Below, piece by piece: positions 24,812-33,520 of a stretch of DNA of 34,068 nt. Where the stretch lies: positions 1 to 34,068 of the forward strand of contig CAMCMZ010000041.1 in the NCBI GenBank assembly GCA_945876185.1, written 5' to 3'. Each line of letters opens with the position of its first letter. Within the stretch, counting starts at the first letter, position 1. Position numbers and translations under genes: made by a program. This DNA comes from Candidatus Kuenenia stuttgartensis (GTDB lineage Bacteria > Planctomycetota > UBA11346). Under the pieces are notes generated by a model. The model was not told where the DNA came from. It saw only the letters and a program-made list of their open reading frames with translations, and did not search any database.

Positions 24812-26620
24812 TTGACGGACGCGCTCAGCATCGACGCCACCTGGAACGCGGCCCGTACGCGGCTCATCGCCAAGCTGGAGCCGCGCGGCTCATGGCCTGG
24901 AGTGCTGCCACTCAGTTCGCTGGCCACGGCCGTGGCGGTGAGCGCGCTCGATCGTCTCGGTGATCGCCACCGCGAACGCGTCGCGCGCGGGCGGGCCTGG
25001 TTGGTCGCGCACGCGAACGCCGATGGCGGCTGGGGCGACACCGTCGACAGCCCGAGCAACCTGCCGACCACGCTGTTGTGCTGGGGCGCGCTGAACCTCG
25101 GCGATCCCTCCGTGGCAGCGGCCAACGCCGGCGCCGAACGCTGGCTCCACCGCCGCGTCGGCAGCCTGCAGCCCGAAGCCATCGCCCGCGCCGTGGCGGA
25201 AATTTACGGCCAGGATCTCACGTTCACCGCGCCGCTCCTGGCCCAGCTGGCGCTCATGGGTCGCCTCGGCCCCGAACCCGCGTGCTGGAAGCTGGTCGCG
25301 CAGCTGCCGTGCGAACTCGCCGCGCTGCCGCGTGGGCTCTGGCCCTGGTTGCGCCTGGGTGTGGTCAGCTACGGCCTGCCGGCCCTGGTGACGATCGGCC
25401 TCATCCGCCACCGCCGCCTGCCCGGCTCCCGGCCCTGGCGCTGGCTGCGTGAGGCGACCGTCGCGAAATCCCTGCGCGTGATCGAAAGCATGTGGCCCAA
25501 TGGCCCGACCGACACCGGACGCATGAGCGGCGGCTACAACGAGGCGCCCCCGCTCATCGGCTTCGTGCTGCTGGGTCTGGCCGCTGCGGATCTGGCCGAG
25601 CACCCGGTCGCCCGGCGCTGCGAACGCTACCTCTGCGACTGGCAGGACGCCGCCGGCGGCTGGGCGGTGGAGGCCCACATGCGCACCTGGGTGACCTCGC
25701 TCGCGGTCGCGGCATTGGCCTCGGGCTACGACCAAGGTGTGGGCCAGGATGGCATCGACAGCTCTGCCGTGCGATCGTGGCTGCTGGGATGCCAGCGAAA
25801 GATCCGCGATGCGACCACGCGCGCCGCACCGGGCGGCTGGGCCTGGAACGAACTCGTCGGTTCGATGCCTGATGGTGACGACACCTCGGGTGCCCTGCTC
25901 GCCCTGCGTTGTCTTGGCCCCGCTGATCCCGCCAGCACCAAGGCGGCCTTGCTGGGTGCCGCCTGGCTCGCCGGCATCCAGAACGCCGATGGCGGCATCC
26001 CGACGTTTTGTCGCGGCTGGGGCAAGCTGCCGTTCGACCGCAGCTGCCCGGATCTCACCGCCCACGCCTTGCGCGGTTGGTCGGCCTGGCTCGCTGACGC
26101 GGATCCCACCTTGGCGCGCCGCCTGGTCCGGGCCGCAGCGCGGGCCGAGAAATACCTAGCCGATAACCAGCGTGCAGATGGTGCCTGGGTTCCCCTGTGG
26201 TTCGGCAACCAGGCCGCACCGCGCCTGGAAAATCCGGTATACGGCACCGCCCAGGTCGTGCTCGCGCTGCAAGCCCGGCCGCCGGCGCAGGCGACTGAGA
26301 TCCTGATCCGGCGCGGGGCAGCCTGGCTGGTCGCGGCCCAGGGCGCGGACGGGGGCTGGGGTGGCGATGCCGGGGTTCCGCCGTCGGTCGAGGAAACCGC
26401 GCTCGCGGTCGCGGCGCTCGCCGGCACCGGCCAGGCAGAGCAGCGGGCCGCCGCGCTGCGCGGTGCGGCCTGGCTTTGCGCCCGCACCCAGGGCGGAACG
26501 GTGTTCCCGTCAGCGCCGATCGGACTGTATTTCGCCCAGCTCTGGTACGGCCAGGAACTGTATCCCCACGTCTGGACCGTGCTCGCGCTGGGGCGGCTGC
26601 GGACGTCCAGAGCCGGCTGA
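24812..26620 (+). CDS. Squalene-hopene cyclase-type class II terpene cyclase
   Basis: A 602-residue alpha/alpha-barrel protein of the squalene-hopene/oxidosqualene cyclase family. The class II catalytic acid motif is DGDDT (354-358), and QW-type repeats recur (ADGGWGD near 70, DAAGGWAVEA near 279, PGGWAWNE near 340, ADGGWGGD near the C-terminus). Length fits bacterial cyclases (~600-650). The start is TTG at 24812, preceded by GAGGGG at ideal spacing; no ATG is suitably placed. Hopanoids would be the default product, but no squalene synthase genes are in view. An inverted repeat (ACGGCCGG 24719-24726, CCGGCCGT 24743-24750) lies in its leader. Confidence 0.8.
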   Translation: MTDALSIDATWNAARTRLIAKLEPRGSWPGVLPLSSLATAVAVSALDRLGDRHRERVARGRAWLVAHANADGGWGDTVDSPSNLPTTLLCWGALNLGDPSVAAANAGAERWLHRRVGSLQPEAIARAVAEIYGQDLTFTAPLLAQLALMGRLGPEPACWKLVAQLPCELAALPRGLWPWLRLGVVSYGLPALVTIGLIRHRRLPGSRPWRWLREATVAKSLRVIESMWPNGPTDTGRMSGGYNEAPPLIGFVLLGLAAADLAEHPVARRCERYLCDWQDAAGGWAVEAHMRTWVTSLAVAALASGYDQGVGQDGIDSSAVRSWLLGCQRKIRDATTRAAPGGWAWNELVGSMPDGDDTSGALLALRCLGPADPASTKAALLGAAWLAGIQNADGGIPTFCRGWGKLPFDRSCPDLTAHALRGWSAWLADADPTLARRLVRAAARAEKYLADNQRADGAWVPLWFGNQAAPRLENPVYGTAQVVLALQARPPAQATEILIRRGAAWLVAAQGADGGWGGDAGVPPSVEETALAVAALAGTGQAEQRAAALRGAAWLCARTQGGTVFPSAPIGLYFAQLWYGQELYPHVWTVLALGRLRTSRAG

Positions 26621-26668
26621 TTTCCCCTGACTCGCATTTCTGGTCGGCGTCACCTGCCGTGGCGCGGC

Positions 26669-28360
26669 CTACTTCCGCCTGATGATTCCCGCGATCTGCC
26701 CGTTGCGCACGCTGAACAGCGCGTCGCTGAGGACCTCTCCTTTGCGGGCGCGGGTGCGCAGGACCTGTTCGCCGACCAAAGTGGCGAGCGCGCCGGCGTG
26801 GGGTTCCAGGCAGGCGAGCATGATCGAGCGTTCGGGCACTGCGATCACAATCGCGGTGCTGCCGAGCAGGGCCTGGGTCTGGGCGAGGAAATCGTTATCG
26901 ATGAGGTCTGACGCGGTGAAATCGTCGCCGGTACGCATGAAGGTGTCGACCGAGTTCGCGCCGACCCGGACGGCGGTGCGGATCCATTCGGGCCGCTGCT
27001 GGCGCGCACGCAACGTCACCAGGGCGTGCGCCTCAAGGTCGTGCGGATCGAGGTCGCCGGCCAGGCTGCGGTCGATCCATTCCGGGCCATCATCGGCTGG
27101 ACGCGCGAAGGCGATCCACGGGATGGCCGGGTTCCCGCCCGCGAGCAGCCGTCGGCAGGGGAGCTCGGTCGCCTTCGGCCACGCGGCCGGAGCCAGGCAG
27201 GGCAGGATTTTGGCGAGTGGATCGGTGCCGGCCTTTGCCGGAGCGGCTGCTGCGGCCATCGGCATCCGGCGGGTGCTCGCCAGGCCCTGGCGTGGGGGGG
27301 GCAGGCGGCGGGTGGTGGACAGACCGGGATGTGCCTGGGAGTCGTCAGGACTGGCGGTTGCAGCGTCCCCCAGCGGCGATTCCTCGGCCGGTGGAGGTGG
27401 AACCAGGTGGACGCAGGTGGTGTTGGCGAAGACATCATGGAAGGCGCGACGATCGCTGGCGATGAGGATCCGCAGGCTGGAGATCAATTGCACGGCGAGG
27501 GTCGCCAGCAACAGGATGGAACCGAGATGGAACCAGCCCCGGCTGGCGATCAGGTTGTCCAACGCCCGGCCGTTGAGCTGCCAGGTCTCAACCAGACCGA
27601 CCTTTTCCGTGGCCTCGGGCGGCCAGGCCTGCTGCAGGTACAGAAACCATACCGACAGCGCGATCACCAGCAGCAGGTAGGCCGGATTGCGCAGGAAGGC
27701 GCGCAGGAAGCCGCAGCGGCCGCCACCTTCGCGGCGCAGGCGCAGGCCGCACCAGCGCTTGCCCAGGGTGGTGCCGAGGCCGCCCTCGCACACCACGCGG
27801 TAGATCATCGGAATGATGCCGGCTACGACGATGAGCGGCCAGGAGCGCAGGCACAGGCCCAGCACCAGGAGCGCACCGGCGGGTAGACCGACGACGAGTG
27901 CGTCGATCGACCAGGCCAGGGCGCGGCGGGCGGGTGGCGCGACGACGCTCGGAACCTCTGGCACCAGCCGGCTGCGGCTAGACGCCTGGCGCTTCACCCG
28001 GCGGGTGGGGACTGGGGTCGGGTTCCGGTCAGGCACCGGTGCTGGCGGTTCCGCAGCCGCGGCGGTGAACGCGGGTTCGGGTTTGCGTGGCTCGGCCGGT
28101 GCGACTGGTTCCGTGAGGCTCGCCGGATCGAGGCTGATCTCCAGGATCGGCGTCGGAAACCTGCCTTTGTTGCCGGCCGGGAAGAAGCTCGGCACCTTGC
28201 CGGCCGCGACCGCAGCGGGCATGTCCTGGCGGCGGACCAGGGTCTTCGGGGTGATCTTGCCGGCGACGATGTATTTGCGCACGATCTCGGTGCTGACCGG
28301 ACCTTGTTCACGACCGGCGGCGATCACGAACCATGCAGCGGGGCTGGAACCAGTGGCCAT
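26669..28360 (-). CDS. GYF-like / RDD-family membrane protein
   Basis: A 563-residue mosaic. Residues ~8-60 resemble a GYF_2 domain (WFVIAAGREQGPVS, then IVRKYIVAGKITPKTLVRRQ), a module that often precedes membrane regions and binds proline-rich peptides. A Pro/Ala-rich linker leads to an RDD domain (~143-325) with Arg-Arg and Asp at its start (PARRALAWSIDALVVG) and three to four TM helices (e.g. LGTTLGKRWCGLRL between). A second Pro-rich linker joins a C-terminal globular domain (~390-563) that faintly recalls DUF1444-type domains; I cannot confirm it. Function unknown; membrane location is secure. Confidence 0.75.
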   Translation of the reverse strand: MATGSSPAAWFVIAAGREQGPVSTEIVRKYIVAGKITPKTLVRRQDMPAAVAAGKVPSFFPAGNKGRFPTPILEISLDPASLTEPVAPAEPRKPEPAFTAAAAEPPAPVPDRNPTPVPTRRVKRQASSRSRLVPEVPSVVAPPARRALAWSIDALVVGLPAGALLVLGLCLRSWPLIVVAGIIPMIYRVVCEGGLGTTLGKRWCGLRLRREGGGRCGFLRAFLRNPAYLLLVIALSVWFLYLQQAWPPEATEKVGLVETWQLNGRALDNLIASRGWFHLGSILLLATLAVQLISSLRILIASDRRAFHDVFANTTCVHLVPPPPAEESPLGDAATASPDDSQAHPGLSTTRRLPPPRQGLASTRRMPMAAAAAPAKAGTDPLAKILPCLAPAAWPKATELPCRRLLAGGNPAIPWIAFARPADDGPEWIDRSLAGDLDPHDLEAHALVTLRARQQRPEWIRTAVRVGANSVDTFMRTGDDFTASDLIDNDFLAQTQALLGSTAIVIAVPERSIMLACLEPHAGALATLVGEQVLRTRARKGEVLSDALFSVRNGQIAGIIRRK

Positions 28361-28563
28361 GGCAGGGTTCGCTTTCTAAGCGAGCAGCGGCGGAGTCCAT
28401 CGCGTTCCCAGGCTGACGATCGCCGGTGAGAGATGCGCGGTCTGTGCTCGCGGTGCCGGTCGGGATGAGCGCTACTGCCAGGACTGCGCGGCGTTGCTGT
28501 CTATTCGCGCGGCCTGGTCGCCGTGCTGGTTGGCGTCCCGCCGCTCTGCGAGAGGATGCCCAC

Positions 28564-29775
28564 GTGTTGCCCCGCGATCTGCTCCGCTTCCGCATCCGCC
28601 AGGGCGAGGTGACGCCTCTGCTGCTTGGATCGACGCCAGCCGTGCAGGAACTCGCCGAGGCCATCCTTGCCCATTGGCGCGCCGGAGTGGGGCAGATCCG
28701 GGGCGATCTTGAAGACGGCGTGGTGTTGATCCTGCACCGGTCGCGGGCCTTGGCGATCGGTCGCGGACTGAACAAGATCGCGGTCGACCACTGCCGTTTC
28801 CTAGAGGCCGAGGCGGTCGAGGACCTGCGCACCCGTGCCCTGGCCGCCTCGGCCGCCCGTATGGTCGCCCCGGCACCGGATCCCGCCGCGCATCGCGCGA
28901 TGGTGGCCGCCGAACTGACGCTGACCCCGGCCGCCCTGGCAGAGCAGCTCTACGCCGACCTGCCCGACCGGGCGCGGCTCGCCGCCGGACCAGACCTGAC
29001 CGTCGCGCACCTTATCGAGCGCTACAACCTTGGCCTGTGCCAGGGTCTGCTGCTCAGCGCCCGGTCGCTCCAGGTGCGCATCGACGACCCCGACGTCGCT
29101 CTGCGCCGCAGCCTGGTTCGGCGCCTGCGCTTCCACCGATTGCTCGCTGAGGTGCGGGTCGACGCCGCCAAGGTCTTGCACCTGGACATCAGCGGCCCCG
29201 GATCCGTGCTCGATCAGGCCACCCGCTATGGCGTCCAGCTCGCCAACTTCCTGCCCGCCTTGTGCTGCGCCAAAGCCTGGAGCGCCAAGGCCGAGGTCGC
29301 CGTCAGCGACCGCCCTGGTGGCAGCCGCGTGCGGGCCAACCTCACCCTTGGCCCAGGGCTGGGCCTCGTCGCCGACCGCGCCGTCCTTGCCTGGGTGCCG
29401 CCTGAACTGCGCGAGCTGGGTCAGAGCCTTGGCGAACGCCTGCCCGAAGGTTGGACCGTCGGCGACGCCCCCTTGTCGATCACCAAGGCCGGCGAACTGG
29501 TGGTGCCCGACTTGCGCGTGACCACGCCGACCGGCGTGATCGATGTCGAATGCTTCCACCGCTGGCACGCCGGCGCCCTGGCGCGCCGGCTCAAGCAGAT
29601 CGCGGCGGGCGAACTGCCGCGCCTGGCCCTTGGTGTCGAACGCGCCTTGGCCCGATCCACCGAGGGCAAAGATCTCGTCACCGCGCCGGCCTTCGCCCAG
29701 CACGGTTTCCTCTTCACCGACATCCCGGTGGCGCGTCCTTTGCGCGAGGCGGTGGAGCGGCTGCAGGCAGGGTGA
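28564..29775 (+). CDS. DUF790 family protein (Bax1-like nuclease)
   Basis: A 403-residue member of the DUF790 family, whose archaeal member Bax1 is the nuclease partner of the XPB helicase. Matches run throughout: LPRDLLRFRIRQGEVTPLLL at the start, LYADLPDRARL, YNLGLCQGLLLSA, ISGPGSVLDQATRYGVQLAN, and a PD-(D/E)xK-like end in which PDLRV is followed by GVIDVECFHRW. The start is GTG 28564 (or TTG 28567), with AGAGG about 8 bases upstream; the frame above is not protein-like. No XPB or other helicase is in the window. It overlaps the convergent Lgt-like gene by 62 bp, so one C-terminus may be shorter than drawn. Confidence 0.8.
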   Translation: MLPRDLLRFRIRQGEVTPLLLGSTPAVQELAEAILAHWRAGVGQIRGDLEDGVVLILHRSRALAIGRGLNKIAVDHCRFLEAEAVEDLRTRALAASAARMVAPAPDPAAHRAMVAAELTLTPAALAEQLYADLPDRARLAAGPDLTVAHLIERYNLGLCQGLLLSARSLQVRIDDPDVALRRSLVRRLRFHRLLAEVRVDAAKVLHLDISGPGSVLDQATRYGVQLANFLPALCCAKAWSAKAEVAVSDRPGGSRVRANLTLGPGLGLVADRAVLAWVPPELRELGQSLGERLPEGWTVGDAPLSITKAGELVVPDLRVTTPTGVIDVECFHRWHAGALARRLKQIAAGELPRLALGVERALARSTEGKDLVTAPAFAQHGFLFTDIPVARPLREAVERLQAG

Positions 29776-30391
29776 ACGTACGGACGAGCCAGGTCGTGCC
29801 GGCGAGGATAAACAGCACCACCGCCAGTCCCTGGTACCAGGTGACGCCGAAGGCGATCGGCGGATGCCCGCGCCAGAATTCCAAGGTGAAACGCAAGGCG
29901 GCATAGATGGTGAGGTACGCCGCCAGGCATCGGCCAGTCGACGCACGGCGCCACGCCAGCGCCAGCAGGATTCCGCAGGCGGCGGCATGGAAGCCGATTT
30001 CGGTCAGGGTCACCCAGGTCGGGCCGCAGCAGCCGGCGCTCAGACAGCCGATGCGGCCGCAGGCGAGGGCTGCGGCGAGCGGCGCGGCGAAACCATCGCC
30101 GGTCGGCATCCGGATCGCGAGCAGCCGTTTCACCGCTTCCACCCCGAGCCAACCACCGATCAATCCACCGAGCACGGTGCGCCCACCCAGGCGATGACCC
30201 TCCATTCCTAATCCATCCCAGCCGAGCCAGCCGGAAGGCAGGTCACCGAGGTAGGCACCCAGCACCGCGCCCACCGCCGCCGCAGCGAGAAGTTCGCCCC
30301 GATGCGCTGCGACCATGGGCGGATCGGCCGGCTGGCAGCGGCGCACCAGCCAGGCGATGGCGATGCCGGCGATGATGGCGAGGCCGTACAT
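29714..30391 (-). CDS. Lgt-like membrane protein (diacylglyceryl transferase family)
   Basis: A 225-residue polytopic membrane protein of the Lgt superfamily, which moves a diacylglyceryl group from phosphatidylglycerol onto lipoprotein cysteines. Recognisable parts are GGRTVLGGLIGGWLG, the CGRIGCLSAGCCG loop corresponding to Lgt's GRLGNFINGE region, and LEFWRGH near the C-terminus. It is shorter than canonical Lgt (~260-290) and replaces the Asn of the GRLGN motif by Cys, so a different acyl-glycerol reaction is conceivable. It lies 33 bp downstream of the radical SAM gene on the same strand and is probably co-transcribed with it. Confidence 0.7.
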   Translation of the reverse strand: MYGLAIIAGIAIAWLVRRCQPADPPMVAAHRGELLAAAAVGAVLGAYLGDLPSGWLGWDGLGMEGHRLGGRTVLGGLIGGWLGVEAVKRLLAIRMPTGDGFAAPLAAALACGRIGCLSAGCCGPTWVTLTEIGFHAAACGILLALAWRRASTGRCLAAYLTIYAALRFTLEFWRGHPPIAFGVTWYQGLAVVLFILAGTTWLVRTFTLPAAAPPPRAKDAPPGCR

Positions 30392-30424
30392 CAGCAGGTT
30401 CCGGTTATGCGCAGGCGCAGGGCA

Positions 30425-31852
30425 TCAGCGGGCCGCGGCGCGCAGCGGAGCGAGCACCTCGGTCTCCAGCCGGTCGCGGTAGAACAGGTTGTAGGTGTCG
30501 AATGGGATCGATCGCTTGCCGTCGGGATGGGCGATGTGCACGCACGCGCGCCGGATGGTGCGCAGATCGAGGCTGTGGCGGTCGAGGAACTGCATGATGA
30601 TGACGCGGAAGACGTCGCGGTAGCTGAGTGGCCCACAGGCGACGCCAGGCAGGCAGCAGAGCAACCGGCTGATCGCCCCGGCCGCGCCTTCAGGGGCGAG
30701 CGCAGTGGAGAACGCCTTGATGAATTCCGGTCGGAGCGCTTCGGCTTCGAAGGCGATGGTGGCGCGCGCGCCATCGATCAGGGTCTGGTGGTCGATGAGG
30801 CCCGACACCGGCCGCCACGTGCCGCCGACGCGCACCGCATAGGCCATGCTCAGGGCATCGGGATTGCACGGCACTGGCACCAGGTCGGCGCTCTGCCAGA
30901 GATCGTCCTGTTCCAGGATGCGCCGACGCACCTCGGTCAGGGTCAGCCGGTGCGTCTGAGGATCAAAACCATCGTTGCGACCCGCGTCCTGCACCGGTTG
31001 GATGGTCACCCCGCGTACACAGGGGCGGGTGCGGGCGAAGCGCAGGATGTCGCCAAGTTCGCCGTCGTTCAGCCCGCGCCGCAGGGTGACGACCAGGGTT
31101 GTCGACAACCCGGCGGCATCGAGCGCATCGAGCGCGCGCAGGCGCACGTCGCGCAAGTCGGCCCCGCGCAGGGCCAACTGCGGCGCGGCGCTCAGGCTGT
31201 CGAATTGCAGGTAGACCTCAAATCCGCTGCCGCTGCCGGCGCTGCTGCCGTGTTCGGCCAGACGCTGGGCGAAGCCGGCCTCGCGCGCGAGGCGGATGCC
31301 GTTGGTGTTGAGCATCAGGTGGCGGATCGGCCGTTTCCGGCAGGCGGCCAAGACCTCCCAGAATTGCGGATGCACGGTCGGTTCGCCGCCGGAGATCTGC
31401 ACGATGTCGGGCGCGCCGCCTTCGTTGGCGACGATGCGGTCGAGCATGGCCTCGATCACCGCCAGGCTGCGGTGGGTCTGGCGTTCAGGCCCGCTGCCGG
31501 CGTAGCAGGTCGGGCAGCGCAGGTTGCAGGCGTCAGTGATCTCGACGATCGACAGGCATCCGTGCTGCTCGTGCTCGGGGCAGATGCCGCAATCGTACGG
31601 ACAGCCCCAGCGGTGCGGCGTGTTGTAGACCGCCACCTGTTCCGGCGCCTTGATGAAGCGCTCGCGCGCCCAACGCCAGTAGGCCGCATCATCGGCCAGC
31701 AGCACCCGCTGCGGGCCGTGATCGGCGCAGCGCTTGAGCAGCCACGCCTTGCCGTCCTCGATGACCTCCTTCGCCTGCACCACGCGCAGGCAGGTCGCGC
31801 ACAGCGCCTGGGTGGTGCCGTAGAACAGGTACGGGCGCTGGGTGACGGTCAT
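30425..31852 (-). CDS. Radical SAM enzyme of the tetraether synthase-like (COG1964) group
   Basis: A 475-residue iron-sulfur enzyme. An N-terminal Cys cluster region (C18-x2-C21...C42 in KRCADHG) precedes CPYDCGICPEHEQHGCL (C84, C88, C91, C99), followed by the radical SAM motif CNLRCPTC (C109, C113, C116) and ISGGEPT. Further Cys lie in VPVPCNP and CCLPGVACG. This order matches archaeal tetraether synthase (Tes), which joins lipid chains carbon-to-carbon, and uncharacterised bacterial relatives. Substrate cannot be read from sequence; an alkyl chain is the family-based guess, supported by lipid genes on both sides. The 150 bp before its start is shared with a divergent small gene and a palindromic insertion. 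Confidence 0.75.
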   Translation of the reverse strand: MTVTQRPYLFYGTTQALCATCLRVVQAKEVIEDGKAWLLKRCADHGPQRVLLADDAAYWRWARERFIKAPEQVAVYNTPHRWGCPYDCGICPEHEQHGCLSIVEITDACNLRCPTCYAGSGPERQTHRSLAVIEAMLDRIVANEGGAPDIVQISGGEPTVHPQFWEVLAACRKRPIRHLMLNTNGIRLAREAGFAQRLAEHGSSAGSGSGFEVYLQFDSLSAAPQLALRGADLRDVRLRALDALDAAGLSTTLVVTLRRGLNDGELGDILRFARTRPCVRGVTIQPVQDAGRNDGFDPQTHRLTLTEVRRRILEQDDLWQSADLVPVPCNPDALSMAYAVRVGGTWRPVSGLIDHQTLIDGARATIAFEAEALRPEFIKAFSTALAPEGAAGAISRLLCCLPGVACGPLSYRDVFRVIIMQFLDRHSLDLRTIRRACVHIAHPDGKRSIPFDTYNLFYRDRLETEVLAPLRAAAR

Positions 31853-31883
31853 GGGCGTTGGTTTGACTGGGTTCCTCCAGCGG

Positions 31884-32007
31884 GCAAGGTCATGCGGGGC
31901 GCCTCAAAAGTCGGACTTCCTGGGAGCGCCGGCGTCTCGCCGGCCGAATAAAGCAGCATTCGCAGGATGCCACCAACCGACTTTTGAGGCAGCCTGCAAG
32001 GTCATGC
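31884..32007. mobile_element. MITE-like palindromic insertion with 12-bp flanking direct repeats
   Basis: Perfect 14-bp inverted ends GCCTCAAAAGTCGG (31901-31914) and CCGACTTTTGAGGC (31977-31990) enclose two further stems: GCCGGCG-TCT-CGCCGGC (31928-31944) and TCCTG/CAGGA (31918-31922, 31962-31966). GCAAGGTCATGC occurs directly on both sides (31884-31895 and 31996-32007), which looks like a target-site duplication. The duplicated bases contain AAGG and ATG, the start region of the following gene. No transposase is encoded. Frames through it read G-S-A-G-V-S-P-A, a peptide I recall from widespread spurious annotations, suggesting a common repeat. Confidence 0.7.
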
Positions 32008-32237
32008 ACATGCTCGGACTGTTTCTGATCTTGTTCTTTGGCTCCATGCTTGCCGCTTTCATAGGTTGGATCTTCCTCGCCCATCGGTGGCTAAATAAAT
32101 TTACAAAACCTGGGCATTCTGCATGGCGCTGGATTTTGAACGGATTCCTGGCCAGCGCTGCCGCCCTGGTCCTGATTGGTGGTGGCTGGTTGGCGATCTG
32201 GACCGCCGTCTGTTCAGGAATCAATTTCCATCCATGA
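32004..32237 (+). CDS. Small two-TM membrane protein
   Basis: A 77-residue hydrophobic protein with two TM helices: LGLFLILFFGSMLAAFIGWI near the start and ILNGFLASAAALVLIGGGWL near residues 43-62, separated by a basic loop (HRWLNKFTKP) that should face the cytoplasm. ATG 32004 is preceded by AAGG; a second ATG lies two codons on. The start region is duplicated by the palindromic insertion just upstream, which may have separated the gene from its original promoter while preserving its ribosome binding site. Not recognised as a family; lipid-related genes flank it. Confidence 0.65.
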   Translation: MHMLGLFLILFFGSMLAAFIGWIFLAHRWLNKFTKPGHSAWRWILNGFLASAAALVLIGGGWLAIWTAVCSGINFHP

Positions 32238-32319
32238 GGGGAATCGGACCTGTCGCTTCAGGCCAATGCCCTTTGGTCGCACGTTCAGCTTCCAACTGGC
32301 ACACTAAACCTATCGGTAC

Positions 32320-33474
32320 ATGATCCCGACCATGTCACCCAAGATCCTCCTCCTCAGCGTCTCGGCCGGGGCCGGACACGTCCGGGCGGCGCAGGCGGTG
32401 CAGGCCGCAGCCCGCGCGCGCGGATTCGAGGCCGAACACATCGATGTCATGGATCTCGTGCCCAAGCTCTTCCGCAAGTTGTACGCGGAAAGCTTCATCT
32501 TCATGGTCAACCGCAACCCGGCGCTGTGGGGCTACCTCTACCATTCCAGCGACCGGGCTAAACCGGACGGCACGCTGGCGAAGTTGCGGCGGATCATCGA
32601 ACGGGTGAACACGCGCAAGCTGGCGGGGGCAATCGCCGATGCCGCGCCGACCCATATCATCTCGACCCACTTCCTGCCGTCGCAACTGGTCGGGCGGATG
32701 AAAGCGAAGGATCGCCTGAGCCAGCCCCTGTGGACGGTGGTCACCGACTTCGATGTGCATGCCCTGTGGGTCCAGTCGAACCAGGATGGATTCTGCGTCG
32801 CCGCCGACGAGATCGGCTGGCGTCTGCGCGACCGGCTCAAGGCCCTTCCCGATGCCGATGACGCCACCCGCGCCACGCCGATCCGCGACACCGGCATCCC
32901 GATCGCGCCTGGATTCAGCCAACCGCTGGATCGCGCCGCATGCGCGCGCGAACTCGGTATCGATCCCGCGAAAATCACGTTCCTGCTCATGTCTGGCGGC
33001 CTGGGTGTCGGCGCCATCGATCAGCTTGCAGCCCGCATCCTGGCGGTGCCCGGCGACTTCCAGGTCGTGGCGATGGCCGGCAAGAACCAGGAACTGCTGA
33101 CCAACCTCACCCGGCTGGGCGCGGCGCATCCCGGCCGGTTGCAGGCCGTCGGCTTCACCACCACCCCGGAACGGTTGATGGCGGTGGCGGATCTCGCGAT
33201 CACCAAGCCGGGCGGACTCACCACCAGCGAATGCCTGGCGCTGGGCCTGCCGTTGCTGGTGGTATCGCCGATCCCGGGGCAGGAGGAACGCAACAGCGAC
33301 TTCCTGCTCGAACACGGCGCCGCACTCAAGGCCCACGACGGCGCCGGGGTCGAATACCGCATCCGGCAGCTTCTCGCTGATCCCGGCCGCATCGCGACGC
33401 TCAAGCGCAACGCCCGCGCCCTGGGAAAACCCGCCGCCGCCAAGGCGGTGTTGGATCAGGTGCTGGAGTCCTAA
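32320..33474 (+). CDS. MGDG synthase/UgtP-like glycosyltransferase (GT28)
   Basis: A 384-residue GT-B glycosyltransferase of the monogalactosyldiacylglycerol synthase/UgtP/MurG group. It begins with the family's acceptor-side glycine loop (LLLSVSAGAGHVRAAQAVQA), has the TDFDVHALWV segment typical of MGD synthases, a mid-protein SGGLGVGAI loop and the donor-binding end KPGGLTTSECLALGLPLLVV with PGQEERN. Such enzymes transfer galactose or glucose from UDP- or GDP-sugar onto diacylglycerol at the inner membrane face. ATG 32320 and 32332 are both possible; neither has a clear ribosome binding site. Sugar and lipid acceptor are not decidable from sequence. Confidence 0.82.
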   Translation: MIPTMSPKILLLSVSAGAGHVRAAQAVQAAARARGFEAEHIDVMDLVPKLFRKLYAESFIFMVNRNPALWGYLYHSSDRAKPDGTLAKLRRIIERVNTRKLAGAIADAAPTHIISTHFLPSQLVGRMKAKDRLSQPLWTVVTDFDVHALWVQSNQDGFCVAADEIGWRLRDRLKALPDADDATRATPIRDTGIPIAPGFSQPLDRAACARELGIDPAKITFLLMSGGLGVGAIDQLAARILAVPGDFQVVAMAGKNQELLTNLTRLGAAHPGRLQAVGFTTTPERLMAVADLAITKPGGLTTSECLALGLPLLVVSPIPGQEERNSDFLLEHGAALKAHDGAGVEYRIRQLLADPGRIATLKRNARALGKPAAAKAVLDQVLES

Positions 33475-33520
33475 CGGCGTACTAGCGGCAAACCGTCGGG
33501 ATCCAGGGCTCCGAGCGGAT

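Noticed and set aside
29714-30391. Canonical lipoprotein diacylglyceryl transferase (lgt).
   Set aside because: Shorter than usual and the GRLGN-type Asn is replaced by Cys; kept only as Lgt-like.
31842-32003. Upstream extension of the small two-TM protein through the palindromic insertion.
   Set aside because: The extra residues are encoded by the insertion, while the internal ATG at 32004 has AAGG before it and begins the membrane segment.
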